A DNA stretch of 64,000 nt, taken from contig NZ_JBATXG010000006.1 of NCBI RefSeq assembly GCF_049673105.1, positions 1 through 64,000 of the forward strand, read 5' to 3'. The notes beneath the pieces were generated by a model, which saw nothing but the letters and a program-made list of their open reading frames with translations, was not told the origin of the DNA and made no database searches. Below are positions 18,199-26,708 of this stretch, in pieces; positions within the stretch are counted from its first letter, which is position 1; each line of letters opens with the position of its first letter. The DNA comes from Castellaniella sp049673105 (GTDB taxonomy: Bacteria; Pseudomonadota; Gammaproteobacteria; Burkholderiales; Burkholderiaceae_B). Both the position numbers and the translations under genes were made by a program.

Positions 18199-18703
18199 GC
18201 CCTCCCGGCCTGGTCTCAGCCTGAAAGCTCGGGCCGTGGGCTATTTGTCCAGGCGGGAACATTCCCGCCTGGAATTACAGCGCAAACTGTCCGCCTATTG
18301 CGACGACCCGGCTGAAATCGAAGCCGTCCTGGATGATCTGCAGCGCACCCGATGGCAGTCCGATCAGCGCTATGCCCAGGCGTACGTGCATCGCACGGCG
18401 GATCGCCAGGGCGCACAGCGCATTCTGGGCGCCTTGCGTCAGCAGGGGGTGGCAGACGAACAGCTGGTGGATCTGCAGGACACCTTGCGCGCGTCCGAAC
18501 CCGAACGCGCCCGCGCTGTCTGGCAGCGCAAATTTTCCGCGCCGCCCGTGGATGCCCGCGACTATGCTCGGCAGTACCGTTTTTTAGCGGGGCGGGGGTT
18601 TGGCGGTGACGTCATCCGCCGTCTGTTGGCCGATCGCGATGGCGCTTTTGATCCGGACTCTGCCGATGCCGACGGCGGCCCGGCGGCGGATGAATCCGCC
18701 TGA
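18188..18703 (+). CDS. recX: RecA regulatory protein RecX
   Basis: Small helical protein of 171 residues that binds RecA filaments and limits their extension. It has the three-helix repeats of the RecX family: 'KARAVGYLSRREHSRLELQRKL' is followed by a DDLQRTRWQSDQRYAQAYV block. ATG 18188 (MENKPSRPG) lies within the 3' end of recA, giving translational coupling and common SOS control. The C-terminal 20 residues are Asp/Ala-rich. It runs convergently against metR; the two stop codons sit inside one 20-bp palindrome. Confidence 0.93.
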   Translation: MENKPSRPGLSLKARAVGYLSRREHSRLELQRKLSAYCDDPAEIEAVLDDLQRTRWQSDQRYAQAYVHRTADRQGAQRILGALRQQGVADEQLVDLQDTLRASEPERARAVWQRKFSAPPVDARDYARQYRFLAGRGFGGDVIRRLLADRDGAFDPDSADADGGPAADESA

Positions 18704-18715
18704 CGCGTCAGGCGG
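18696..18715. repeat. Perfect 20-bp palindrome joining the recX and metR stops
   Basis: CCGCCTGACGCGTCAGGCGG is a perfect inverted repeat. It contains the recX TGA (18701-18703) and, on the other strand, the metR TGA (18708-18710). It may act as a hairpin barrier between the convergent genes; no T-run follows on either side. Confidence 0.7.
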
Positions 18716-19622
18716 CCTGGCGGATGCCCGGCAAAGTCTCGAAACACGTGCGCTTGGCCTGTTCCAGAAACGCCTGCACATAGGCGGTATCCGCGTCTTC
18801 TGCGCGGATACCGGCCTGCAGTGTGCGCCAGATGCCATCGTCCAGCCGGCAGATATGCAAGCCCGGCAATGAACGGTATTCCTCCAGCGCCCAGTTGGGC
18901 AGGGCCGCCACGCCGCGACCGCTGGCGACCAGTTGCACGATCATGGGGGTCAGTTCCGCCGTGCGAACCCCGGCGGGTTCGACGCCGGCGGGGTCCAGCA
19001 GCGCCGTAAAGACATCCAGGCGACTGCGATCCACCGGATAGGTGATCAGCACCTGATCGCGCAGGTCTTCGGCCTCGATTCTGCGCGCGGTGCCCAGCGG
19101 CCCCTGGCTGGACACCGCCAGCACCAGTTCGTAAGCGAATAGCGGTGCATAGAGCACCCCATCCAGGGTGTCCGGGTCGGATGTGATCACCACGTCCAGA
19201 TCTCCCCGGATCAGGGCGGGCAGGGGGGCGAAAGAAAACGCCGCGCTCAAGTCCAAAGACACGTCCGGCCAGTCCTTGCGAAAGGTGTCCAGCGTGGGCA
19301 TCAGCCATTGAAAGCAGGAATGACAGTCGATGGCGACGTGCAGCCTGCCGGCGCGTCCGGCGGATAGACGGCGCAGTTCCAGTTCAGTGGCACGAATGCG
19401 AGGCAGGACGTCTTCGGCCAAGGCCACCAGGCGCAATCCCGCCGTGGTCAGGCGCGCCGGTCGGGTGCGGCGGTTCAGCAACGGGGTTTTCAGGCGGACT
19501 TCCAGATCGCGCAACTGGTGTGACAGCGCGGACTGGGTCAGGTGCAGGCGCTCGGCGGCTTCCTGCAAACTGCCGCCGTCACGGATCGCCAGCAGCGTTT
19601 CCAGGTGTTTGACTTCTATCAT
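18708..19622 (-). CDS. metR: LysR-family regulator of methionine synthesis
   Basis: LysR-type transcription factor, 304 residues, with an N-terminal winged helix (AERLHLTQSALSHQLRDLE, about residues 23-41) and a C-terminal periplasmic-binding-protein-like effector domain that in MetR binds homocysteine. Its divergent position next to metE, the classic MetR target, supports the name; the effector domain segment CHSCFQWLMP is typical of MetR. The start ATG at 19622 overlaps one copy of a repeated TGAA-type motif, so the protein probably represses its own gene while activating metE. Confidence 0.93.
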   Translation of the reverse strand: MIEVKHLETLLAIRDGGSLQEAAERLHLTQSALSHQLRDLEVRLKTPLLNRRTRPARLTTAGLRLVALAEDVLPRIRATELELRRLSAGRAGRLHVAIDCHSCFQWLMPTLDTFRKDWPDVSLDLSAAFSFAPLPALIRGDLDVVITSDPDTLDGVLYAPLFAYELVLAVSSQGPLGTARRIEAEDLRDQVLITYPVDRSRLDVFTALLDPAGVEPAGVRTAELTPMIVQLVASGRGVAALPNWALEEYRSLPGLHICRLDDGIWRTLQAGIRAEDADTAYVQAFLEQAKRTCFETLPGIRQAA

Positions 19623-19714
19623 GAATTTTCCTCATGTTATCCGTGCAGGATTTGATTTTTTATTTTGTTTCATCCCATGCACAATGGCATTCATTGAATT
19701 TTATTAATGTTATC
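19622..19714. promoter_or_regulatory. metR-metE control region with two direct repeats
   Basis: TGAATTTTCCTCATGTTATC (19622-19641) and TGAATTTTATTAATGTTATC (19695-19714) match at 17 of 20 positions and are 73 bp apart. Each begins with TGAA-N5-(C/T)T(C/A)A, one mismatch or so from the MetR consensus TGAANNNNNTTCA. They flank the divergent promoter region, one at the metR start and one 11 bp before the metE start. Confidence 0.55.
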
Positions 19715-19725
19715 AGGGATTCAAC

Positions 19726-22026
19726 ATGACAATCATTCATAATCTTGGTTTTCCTCGCATTGGCGCCGATCGGGAATTGAAGCGGGCCCAGGAAGCCTAT
19801 TGGGCCGGCAAGGCGGATCGGGACAGCCTGCTGGCGACCGGGCGTGAGCTGCGGGCCCGCCACTGGGCAGTGCAGGCGCAAGCCGGGCTGCAGTGGGTGC
19901 CGGTCGGGGATTTCGCCTGGTATGACCAGATTCTGGAATGGAGCACGCTGCTGGGCGCGGTGCCGGCCCGCTTTGGCCAGGACGAGTCCGCGCCGGTCGA
20001 ACTGGATACCCTGTTTCGGATGGCGCGGGGCCGTGCGCCGTCGGGTACGCCCGCTGCGGCGTGCGAAATGACCAAATGGTTCGATACCAACTATCACTAC
20101 ATCGTGCCGGAACTGCATCCCGGCCAGACGTACCGGATTGCACGCGAATCCCTGTTTGAACAGGTGGCCGAGGCCCAGGCGCTGGGGCATCGCGCCCGCC
20201 CGGTCATTCCGGGACCGCTGACCTGGCTGTGGCTGGGCAAGGGTGATGCTTTCGCGCAGGGTGGCGCCGCCGACGAGGGCAAGCTGGCCTTGCTGGCCGC
20301 GCTGTTGCCGGTCTACGAACAGGTGTTGCAGCGTCTGGCCGCCCAGGGCGTGGATTGGGTACAGATCGACGAACCGGTTCTGGTGCTGGATCTGCCGGCG
20401 GCCTGGAAAAAGGCCTTTGCCGATGTGTATGCTCGCCTGACGGTACAGGGGCCGAAAATCCTGCTTGCCACCTATTTTGGCGGCATCGGCGATGCGCTGG
20501 ATGTGGTGCAGTCCTTGCCCGTGCACGGCCTGCATGTGGATCTGGTGCGGGCGCCCGACCAGCTGGATGCGGTGTTGGCTGGGGTGCAAGGCGAGCAGGT
20601 GCTGTCGCTGGGAATCATCGATGGACGCAATGTCTGGCGCGCGGACCTGGATCGGATCCATGCGCAGGTCCAGGCGGCTGCCGCGCGCCTGAAAGACCGT
20701 CTGTGGCTGGCGCCGTCGTGCTCCTTGCTGCACACGCCGATCGATCTGTCTCTGGAAGCCGGCCTGGATGCTGAACTGCGCAGCTGGCTGTCGTTTGCCA
20801 TCCAGAAACTGGACGAGCTGCGCTTGCTGCAGGCCCTGGTCGACGGCACCGCCGGCGCGGCCGAACAACAGGCGCTGGACGCCGCCCGTCAGGCGCTGCG
20901 CAACCGCGCCGCATCAAGCCGCATTCACCGGGCGGATGTGGCCGCTCGGCTGGCGGATTGCGGCACGATCAGCCGCAACCGGACGCCGTTTGCTCTGCGT
21001 ATCCGTAGCCAGCAGCAACGCCTGGGGCTGCCGGCTTTTCCGACCACGACCATCGGTTCCTTTCCGCAGACCCCCGACATCCGCGCGCTGCGCCGTGACT
21101 GGCGCGCGAGCACGCTGGGCGATGCCGCCTATGAAAAAGCGATACGTGCGGAAATCGAGCGTGTGATCCGTTTTCAGGAAGAGGTCGGCCTGGACGTGCT
21201 GGTGCATGGCGAGCCCGAACGTAACGATATGGTGGAATATTTCGGCGAGCTGCTGGCCGGCTTTGCCTTTACCGCCTACGGCTGGGTGCAGAGCTATGGT
21301 TCGCGCTGCGTCAAACCGCCGCTGATTTTCGGCGACGTGGCCCGGCTGGCGCCCATGACCGTGGCGTGGTCGTCTTATGCGCAATCCCTGACCGACAAGC
21401 CGGTCAAGGGCATGCTGACCGGCCCTGTGACGATTCTGCAATGGTCTTTCGTGCGCGACGATCAGCCGCGCGACCAGACCTGCCGCCAGATCGCCCTGGC
21501 GCTGCGCGACGAAGTCCTGGATCTGGAAAAGGCCGGCATCACCGTCATCCAGATCGACGAGCCGGCGTTCCGGGAAGGCCTGCCGCTGCGCCGGGGCGAC
21601 TGGGCCGCCTATCTGGACTGGGCGGTGGATAGCTTCCGTCTGAGCACCAGCGGGGTGCGCGACGACACGCAGATCCATACGCACATGTGCTATTCGGAAT
21701 TCAACGACATCATCCAGGCGATCGCGGCGATGGATGCGGACGTGATCACCATCGAAACCTCGCGCTCGAATATGGAGCTGCTGGGCGCCTTCGAGGACTT
21801 CGCTTATCCGAACGACATCGGCCCGGGGGTCTATGACATTCATTCGCCCAATGTGCCCCAGGAAAACTGGATGGTGGATCTGATGCGCAAGGCGGCTCAG
21901 CGTCTGCCGGCGGAGCGCTTGTGGGTCAACCCCGATTGCGGCCTGAAAACGCGCGCCTGGCCGGAAACGCGGGCAGCCCTGGAATCCATGGTGCACGCAG
22001 CCAGGACCTTGCGCCAGGCCGCCTGA
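19726..22026 (+). CDS. metE: Cobalamin-independent methionine synthase
   Basis: Transfers a methyl group from 5-methyltetrahydropteroyltri-L-glutamate to homocysteine; cytoplasmic zinc enzyme of 766 residues. Two TIM-barrel halves are visible. The C-terminal half carries the zinc ligands HTHMC (His and Cys), the Glu in TIETSRSNMELL and the Cys in NPDCGLKTR. It starts TIIHNLGFPRIGADREL, the standard MetE N terminus. It is divergent from metR, whose product should activate it when homocysteine is high. No cobalamin riboswitch is seen, since the entire intergenic region is only 103 bp. Confidence 0.98.
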   Translation: MTIIHNLGFPRIGADRELKRAQEAYWAGKADRDSLLATGRELRARHWAVQAQAGLQWVPVGDFAWYDQILEWSTLLGAVPARFGQDESAPVELDTLFRMARGRAPSGTPAAACEMTKWFDTNYHYIVPELHPGQTYRIARESLFEQVAEAQALGHRARPVIPGPLTWLWLGKGDAFAQGGAADEGKLALLAALLPVYEQVLQRLAAQGVDWVQIDEPVLVLDLPAAWKKAFADVYARLTVQGPKILLATYFGGIGDALDVVQSLPVHGLHVDLVRAPDQLDAVLAGVQGEQVLSLGIIDGRNVWRADLDRIHAQVQAAAARLKDRLWLAPSCSLLHTPIDLSLEAGLDAELRSWLSFAIQKLDELRLLQALVDGTAGAAEQQALDAARQALRNRAASSRIHRADVAARLADCGTISRNRTPFALRIRSQQQRLGLPAFPTTTIGSFPQTPDIRALRRDWRASTLGDAAYEKAIRAEIERVIRFQEEVGLDVLVHGEPERNDMVEYFGELLAGFAFTAYGWVQSYGSRCVKPPLIFGDVARLAPMTVAWSSYAQSLTDKPVKGMLTGPVTILQWSFVRDDQPRDQTCRQIALALRDEVLDLEKAGITVIQIDEPAFREGLPLRRGDWAAYLDWAVDSFRLSTSGVRDDTQIHTHMCYSEFNDIIQAIAAMDADVITIETSRSNMELLGAFEDFAYPNDIGPGVYDIHSPNVPQENWMVDLMRKAAQRLPAERLWVNPDCGLKTRAWPETRAALESMVHAARTLRQAA

Positions 22027-22051
22027 TTGCGGAGCTCGTCGGACGGGGGCT

Positions 22052-22080
22052 CATAAGAGAATGCTTATGCACGGTATAAT
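22052..22080 (+). promoter_or_regulatory. Promoter with inverted repeat before the DUF2889 gene
   Basis: CATAAG-agaatg-CTTATG (22052-22069), a perfect 6-6-6 inverted repeat, stands 5 bp before a consensus TATAAT (22075-22080) and covers the -35 region. This looks like an operator-controlled promoter for the DUF2889 gene and perhaps sucCD. The binding protein is unknown. Confidence 0.5.
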
Positions 22081-22116
22081 CGAAAGATTAAATAGATTCT
22101 GGCCTTTTGCATTCCC

Positions 22117-22677
22117 ATGCCCTTGTCCCCGCCGACGAGCCCCCGTCAACCTTTGCATACGCGATCCATTCGCGTCCAATCCTATGCGCGGGAAGACGGC
22201 CTATGGGACCTGGAAGCCGAACTCATAGACACGAAATCCTACGAGTTCCCCCTGCATGACGGGCAAGTGCATCCCGCAGGCGCCCCCATCCATCACATGC
22301 ATCTGCGCGTCACCATCGATGCGCAGTTCACCATCACCGATGCCCAGGCTGCTTACGACGCTGCTCCCTATGGGGAATTTTGCAGCGCGATCGCGCCGGA
22401 CTACGGCGATCTGGTCGGCCTGAATCTGCTGCATCAATTTCGTCAGCGGGTGCGCGAACGCTTTGGCCGTACGGCGGGCTGCACGCATATCACTGAACTC
22501 ACCAATGTCCTGCCGACTGCTGCCGTCCAGACGATGGCCGGCCAGCGGCGGCAGAACCCGGACGGCCAGCGCCCCTTTCAGCTGGACGGCTGCCACGCGC
22601 TTCGGGTGGATGGTCCGGCGGTGCAGAAACACTATGCACCCTGGTATGTTTCCCCGGCAGAGCGACATGAAAGCTAG
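22117..22677 (+). CDS. DUF2889 family protein
   Basis: A 186-residue cytoplasmic protein of the uncharacterised DUF2889 family. Recognisable blocks are RVQSYAREDGLWDLEAELID near the N terminus, HHMHLRVTIDAQF (about residues 59-71), and GCTHITELTNVLPTAAVQTM (about 121-140), all typical of that family. It lacks a signal peptide or membrane segment. It sits directly upstream of sucC. The 79-bp gap contains a possible hairpin (22683-22708) and then a T-rich stretch ending in GACAGGTAA before sucC, so read-through is uncertain. Function unknown. Confidence 0.8.
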   Translation: MPLSPPTSPRQPLHTRSIRVQSYAREDGLWDLEAELIDTKSYEFPLHDGQVHPAGAPIHHMHLRVTIDAQFTITDAQAAYDAAPYGEFCSAIAPDYGDLVGLNLLHQFRQRVRERFGRTAGCTHITELTNVLPTAAVQTMAGQRRQNPDGQRPFQLDGCHALRVDGPAVQKHYAPWYVSPAERHES

Positions 22678-22756
22678 ACTTCCGGGCCTAGCCCAGGCTG
22701 GCGGCCCGAAACGGTCCGCTAGTGGTTTTCTTTTTTTCTTTACTGACAGGTAACTC

Positions 22757-23917
22757 ATGAAAATTCACGAATATCAAGGCAAGGAATTGCTGAAGAAGTT
22801 TGGCGTGACTGTCCCGCGTGGCATCCCCGCGTTTTCGGTCGAAGAAGCCGTGACTGCAGCCGAAAAGCTGGGCGGACCCGTCTGGGTCGTCAAAGCGCAG
22901 ATTCATGCCGGTGGTCGTGGAAAAGGCGGCGGCGTCAAAGTCGCCAAATCGCTGGACGAGGTCAAGACCCTGGCCGGCCAGATCCTGGGCATGCAGCTGG
23001 TCACGCACCAGACCGGCCCCGAAGGCCAGAAAGTACGTCGCCTGTACATCGAAGACGGCGCCGACATCCAGCAGGAATACTACCTGTCCGCCGTGACCGA
23101 CCGTGCCACGCAGAAAGTGGCGTTCATTGCCTCCAGCGAAGGCGGCATGGACATCGAGGAAGTCGCGCATTCCACCCCGGAAAAAATCATCACCGTGATG
23201 ATCGATCCGCTGCAGGGTTTCACCCAGGCCGATGGCGACAAACTGGCCAAGGGCGTGGGCATGCCGGCGGACTCCGTCGCTCAGTTCATCGACATCTGCC
23301 AGAAGGTCTATACCTGCTACATGGAGACCGATGCCGCGCTGGTGGAAATCAATCCCCTGAACCGCGACAGCAAGGGCAACGTCATCGCTCTGGACGCGAA
23401 GTTCAACTTCGATTCCAACGCGCTGTTCCGTCATCCTGACATTCTTGAATACCGCGACCTGGCCGAAGAAGACCCCGCCGAAGTCGAAGCCAGCAAATAC
23501 GATCTGGCCTACATTCAGCTGGACGGCAACATCGGTTGCCTGGTCAATGGCGCCGGTCTGGCGATGGCCACCATGGACACGATCAAGCTGTTCGGCGGCG
23601 AGCCGGCCAACTTCCTGGACGTGGGCGGTGGCGCCACGGCGGAAAAGGTCACCGAAGCCTTCAAGATCATGCTGAAGAACGACGGCGTCAAGGCCATTCT
23701 GGTCAATATCTTCGGTGGCATCATGCGCTGCGACGTGATCGCGGAAGGCGTGATTGCAGCCTGCAAGGCGGTCAACCTCAGCGTGCCGCTGGTGGTCCGC
23801 ATGCGCGGCACCAACGAAGAACAGGGCAAGCAGATGCTGGCGGCCTCGGGCCTGCCCATCATCAGCGCTGACACCATGGCCGAAGCCGCGACCGCTGCCG
23901 TCGCCGCTGTGAAATAA
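22757..23917 (+). CDS. sucC: Succinyl-CoA synthetase beta subunit (ADP-forming)
   Basis: Beta subunit of the TCA-cycle enzyme interconverting succinyl-CoA and succinate with substrate-level phosphorylation; 386 residues. The N-terminal ATP-grasp domain starts MKIHEYQGKELLKKFG and contains the glycine-rich HAGGRGKGGGVK and the metal-binding ALVEINPL. The C-terminal CoA-ligase-like domain has NIFGGIMRCDVIAEG. sucD follows after 19 bp, so both subunits are made from one message. Confidence 0.99.
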   Translation: MKIHEYQGKELLKKFGVTVPRGIPAFSVEEAVTAAEKLGGPVWVVKAQIHAGGRGKGGGVKVAKSLDEVKTLAGQILGMQLVTHQTGPEGQKVRRLYIEDGADIQQEYYLSAVTDRATQKVAFIASSEGGMDIEEVAHSTPEKIITVMIDPLQGFTQADGDKLAKGVGMPADSVAQFIDICQKVYTCYMETDAALVEINPLNRDSKGNVIALDAKFNFDSNALFRHPDILEYRDLAEEDPAEVEASKYDLAYIQLDGNIGCLVNGAGLAMATMDTIKLFGGEPANFLDVGGGATAEKVTEAFKIMLKNDGVKAILVNIFGGIMRCDVIAEGVIAACKAVNLSVPLVVRMRGTNEEQGKQMLAASGLPIISADTMAEAATAAVAAVK

Positions 23918-23936
23918 GCATTACAGGGAATAGAAC

Positions 23937-24818
23937 ATGTCGATTCTGATCAACAAGGACACCAAGGTCATCACCCAGGGAATCACCGGCAAGACCGGTC
24001 AGTTCCATACCCGCATGTGCCGTGAATACGCCAACGGCCAGGCGGCGTTCGTTGCCGGGGTGCATCCGAAAAAGGCCGGCCAGGACTTCGAAGGCATCCC
24101 CATCTACGCCTCCGTGAAAGACGCCAAGCAAGCCACGGGCGCGACCGTGTCCGTCATCTACGTGCCGCCTGCGGGCGCTGCCGCCGCCATCTGGGAAGCC
24201 GTCGAGGCCGACCTGGATCTGGCCATCTGCATCACCGAAGGCATTCCCGTGCGCGACATGCTGGAAGTGCGCAACCGCATGCGCGCCGAAAACCGCAAGA
24301 CCTTGCTGTTGGGCCCCAACTGCCCCGGCCTGATCACGCCGGATGAAATCAAGATCGGCATCATGCCGGGCCACATCCATCGCAAGGGCCGCATCGGCAT
24401 CGTCAGCCGCTCGGGCACGCTGACCTACGAAGCCGTGGCGCAAGTCACGGAACTGGGCCTGGGCCAATCCAGCGCCGTGGGGATCGGCGGCGACCCGATC
24501 AACGGTCTGAAGCACATCGACGTGCTGAAGATGTTCAATGACGATCCGGACACGGACGCGGTCATCATGATCGGTGAAATCGGCGGCCCCGACGAGGTCA
24601 ATGCCGCGCAGTGGGCCAAGGACAACATGAAAAAGCCCGTGGTCGGTTTCATCGCGGGCGTCACGGCCCCTGCCGGCAAGCGCATGGGTCACGCCGGCGC
24701 CCTGATTTCGGGCGGCGCCGACACGGCCGATGCCAAGCTGGAAGTCATGGAAGCCTGCGGCATCCGCACGACGCGCAATCCTTCGGAAATGGGCAAACTG
24801 CTCAAAACCGTGCTGTAA
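23937..24818 (+). CDS. sucD: Succinyl-CoA synthetase alpha subunit
   Basis: Alpha subunit, 293 residues, with a CoA-binding Rossmann domain (QGITGKTGQFHTRM near the N terminus), LLGPNCPGLITP, and the catalytic phospho-histidine in GHAGALISGG. Pairs with SucC just upstream. The unit ends at a strong terminator 45 bp downstream. Confidence 0.99.
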   Translation: MSILINKDTKVITQGITGKTGQFHTRMCREYANGQAAFVAGVHPKKAGQDFEGIPIYASVKDAKQATGATVSVIYVPPAGAAAAIWEAVEADLDLAICITEGIPVRDMLEVRNRMRAENRKTLLLGPNCPGLITPDEIKIGIMPGHIHRKGRIGIVSRSGTLTYEAVAQVTELGLGQSSAVGIGGDPINGLKHIDVLKMFNDDPDTDAVIMIGEIGGPDEVNAAQWAKDNMKKPVVGFIAGVTAPAGKRMGHAGALISGGADTADAKLEVMEACGIRTTRNPSEMGKLLKTVL

Positions 24819-24862
24819 TTGATTGTGTATTGACGGGGCGGGAATGCTCGCCCCGTACCAGG

Positions 24863-24887
24863 AAAGGCCCGCCCGGCGGGCCTTTTT
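24863..24887 (+). terminator. Rho-independent terminator after sucD
   Basis: AAAGGCCCGCC and GGCGGGCCTTT form a near-perfect GC stem followed by TTTTT. It separates sucCD from the TerC-hem unit. Confidence 0.85.
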
Positions 24888-24954
24888 CACGAGCACTCCA
24901 CCCCGGCACAGGGGCCGTCTGCCCGCGAGGATAAAGACAAACAGGAATTGACAC

Positions 24955-25677
24955 ATGCTGCTGACTTGGCTGGAGCAATTGCATTGGGGGGCGGTGCTGC
25001 AGATCGTCCTGATCGATATCTTGCTGGGGGGCGACAACGCCGTCGTCATCGCCTTGGCGTGCCGCAAGCTGGATCCTCGTCGGCGATTGCAGGGCATTCT
25101 GTGGGGAACGGCGGGCGCCATCGCCCTGCGGGTCATCCTGATCGCTTTTGCCCTGGCCCTGTTGACGGTGCCGTATCTGAAGATCGCAGGGGCGGTCCTG
25201 CTGCTGTGGATCGGCGTCAAACTCATGCAGTCCGACGATGATGCCTATGAGCAGGTCGGCGGCGCCCAGTCTGTCTGGGCGGCGGTGCGCACCATTATCG
25301 TGGCGGATTTCGTCATGAGCCTGGATAATGTCGTGGCGATCGCTGCTGCCGCTCAGAACACCATTGCCGATCACCAGATCCTGTATGTGGGTTTCGGCCT
25401 GCTGCTCAGCGTTCCCATCATCGTGTGGGGCAGTACGCTGGTGCTTAAACTGCTGGACCGTTTCCCGATGCTGGTTACGTTTGGCGCCGGCCTGTTGGGC
25501 TGGATCGCCGGCGGTATGCTGGTCACGGATATTGCGCTGGCTCCCTGGCTGGCGTCGGTGGATGGCGCGTCGCTGCGTTTGATCGCGGAAATCGCCGGCG
25601 CCTTGTTGGTGATCGGAACCGGTCTTTGGCTGGCCCGCCACCGTGCGGCGCAGGTGAAAAACAAGGTTGCTTCATGA
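24955..25677 (+). CDS. TerC/YjbE-family integral membrane protein
   Basis: Polytopic membrane protein, 240 residues, about seven hydrophobic segments. Family hallmarks are IDILLGGDNAVVIALA (about residues 18-33) and the internal repeat ADFVMSLDNVVAIAAAA (about 116-132), each with the acidic (G/L)DN motif thought to bind metal ions. Some TerC/Alx/MntE-like relatives export manganese or act in metal loading during secretion; the substrate here is not known. Its stop overlaps the start of a 31-codon ORF (ATGA), which in turn overlaps hemC, so it is translationally linked to haem synthesis genes. Confidence 0.9.
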   Translation: MLLTWLEQLHWGAVLQIVLIDILLGGDNAVVIALACRKLDPRRRLQGILWGTAGAIALRVILIAFALALLTVPYLKIAGAVLLLWIGVKLMQSDDDAYEQVGGAQSVWAAVRTIIVADFVMSLDNVVAIAAAAQNTIADHQILYVGFGLLLSVPIIVWGSTLVLKLLDRFPMLVTFGAGLLGWIAGGMLVTDIALAPWLASVDGASLRLIAEIAGALLVIGTGLWLARHRAAQVKNKVAS

Positions 25678-25769
25678 AATTGAAACGCCCCTCTTTATTG
25701 CAAGCCCTGATGGCTCTGGCTGTCATCGGCTTGCTTGCCCGTTTGCTGCTTTCCAGGATAACGCTGTAA
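25674..25769 (+). CDS. Candidate 31-residue membrane microprotein between terC and hemC
   Basis: An ORF of 31 codons starts at the ATG inside the terC stop (ATGA at 25674-25677) and its TAA shares its last base with the hemC ATG (TAATG at 25767-25771). The product begins MKLKRPSLLQALMALAVIGL and continues as one hydrophobic helix with Arg at both ends, so it would be a single-span inner-membrane peptide. It fills the whole gap between terC and hemC without spare bases. No family recognised. It could be a real peptide, or simply a device to carry ribosomes from terC to hemC. Confidence 0.55.
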   Translation: MKLKRPSLLQALMALAVIGLLARLLLSRITL

Positions 25770-26704
25770 TGTCTTTCGCTACGCCAGAAAAACTCGTGAT
25801 CGCCACCCGGGCCAGCCGCCTGGCCCTATGGCAGGCCCATCATGTACGGGACCGCTTGCGGCAGCTGTATCCCGATTGCCGGGTAGAGCTGCTGGAAATG
25901 ACCACGCGCGGCGACCAGATCCTGGATCGCACCCTGTCCAAGGTCGGCGGCAAGGGCTTGTTCGTCAAAGAACTGGAAACCGCTTTGCTGGATGGGCGCG
26001 CCGATCTGGCCGTGCATTCCCTGAAGGATGTGCCGGTTGACCTGCACGATCCGTTCACCCTGGCGGCGATCCTGGATCGCGCCGATCCCTGCGATGCGCT
26101 GGTGTCCAATACGGCATCCAGCCTGGATGATCTGCCTGCGGGCGCCGTCGTGGGCACATCCAGTCTGCGGCGCGAAGCGCAGTTGCGCACGCGCTATCCC
26201 GGCCTGGTCATCAAGCCCTTGCGCGGCAATCTGGATACACGGTTGTCCAAGCTGGACCGGGGCGACTATTCCGCCATTGTGCTGGCTGCCGCCGGCCTGC
26301 AGCGCCTGGGGCTGGGCGACCGAATCCGGGCCGTGCTGCCGGTGGAACTCAGTTTGCCGGCTGCAGGGCAGGGCGCTTTGGGCATCGAGACCTTGGCGGC
26401 GCGCGCCGACATGGCCGCCTGGCTGGCGCCTCTGGTCAGCGCCCAGACGACGGCTTGCGCGCTGGCGGAACGCGCAGTCTCGCGCGCGCTGGGGGGGTCC
26501 TGCCAGGTGCCGCTGGCCGCTTACGCCGTGGCGCAGGCAGATGGCCTGTGGTTGCGGGCGCTGGTCGGCGAACCCGATGGCAGCCGGGTGCTGCGGGCCC
26601 AGGCGCACGGCGCTGCCGATCAGGCGGAAGCGCTGGGGGCCGCAGTGGCGCAGGATCTGCTCGGCCAGGGCGCCGACGTCATCCTGGCCCGCCTGTCGGT
26701 CTGA
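25769..26704 (+). CDS. hemC: Porphobilinogen deaminase (hydroxymethylbilane synthase)
   Basis: Polymerises four porphobilinogens to hydroxymethylbilane, 311 residues, cytoplasmic. ATG 25769 (MSFATPEKLVIATRASRLAL) is the family-like start. Motifs: ATRASRLALWQA, LLDGRADLAVHSLKDVP, GTSSLRREAQL, and the dipyrromethane-cofactor Cys in LGGSCQVPLAAY. Codons upstream of this ATG overlap terC and are rejected. hemD follows after 4 bp. Confidence 0.98.
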   Translation: MSFATPEKLVIATRASRLALWQAHHVRDRLRQLYPDCRVELLEMTTRGDQILDRTLSKVGGKGLFVKELETALLDGRADLAVHSLKDVPVDLHDPFTLAAILDRADPCDALVSNTASSLDDLPAGAVVGTSSLRREAQLRTRYPGLVIKPLRGNLDTRLSKLDRGDYSAIVLAAAGLQRLGLGDRIRAVLPVELSLPAAGQGALGIETLAARADMAAWLAPLVSAQTTACALAERAVSRALGGSCQVPLAAYAVAQADGLWLRALVGEPDGSRVLRAQAHGAADQAEALGAAVAQDLLGQGADVILARLSV

Positions 26705-26708
26705 TGAC

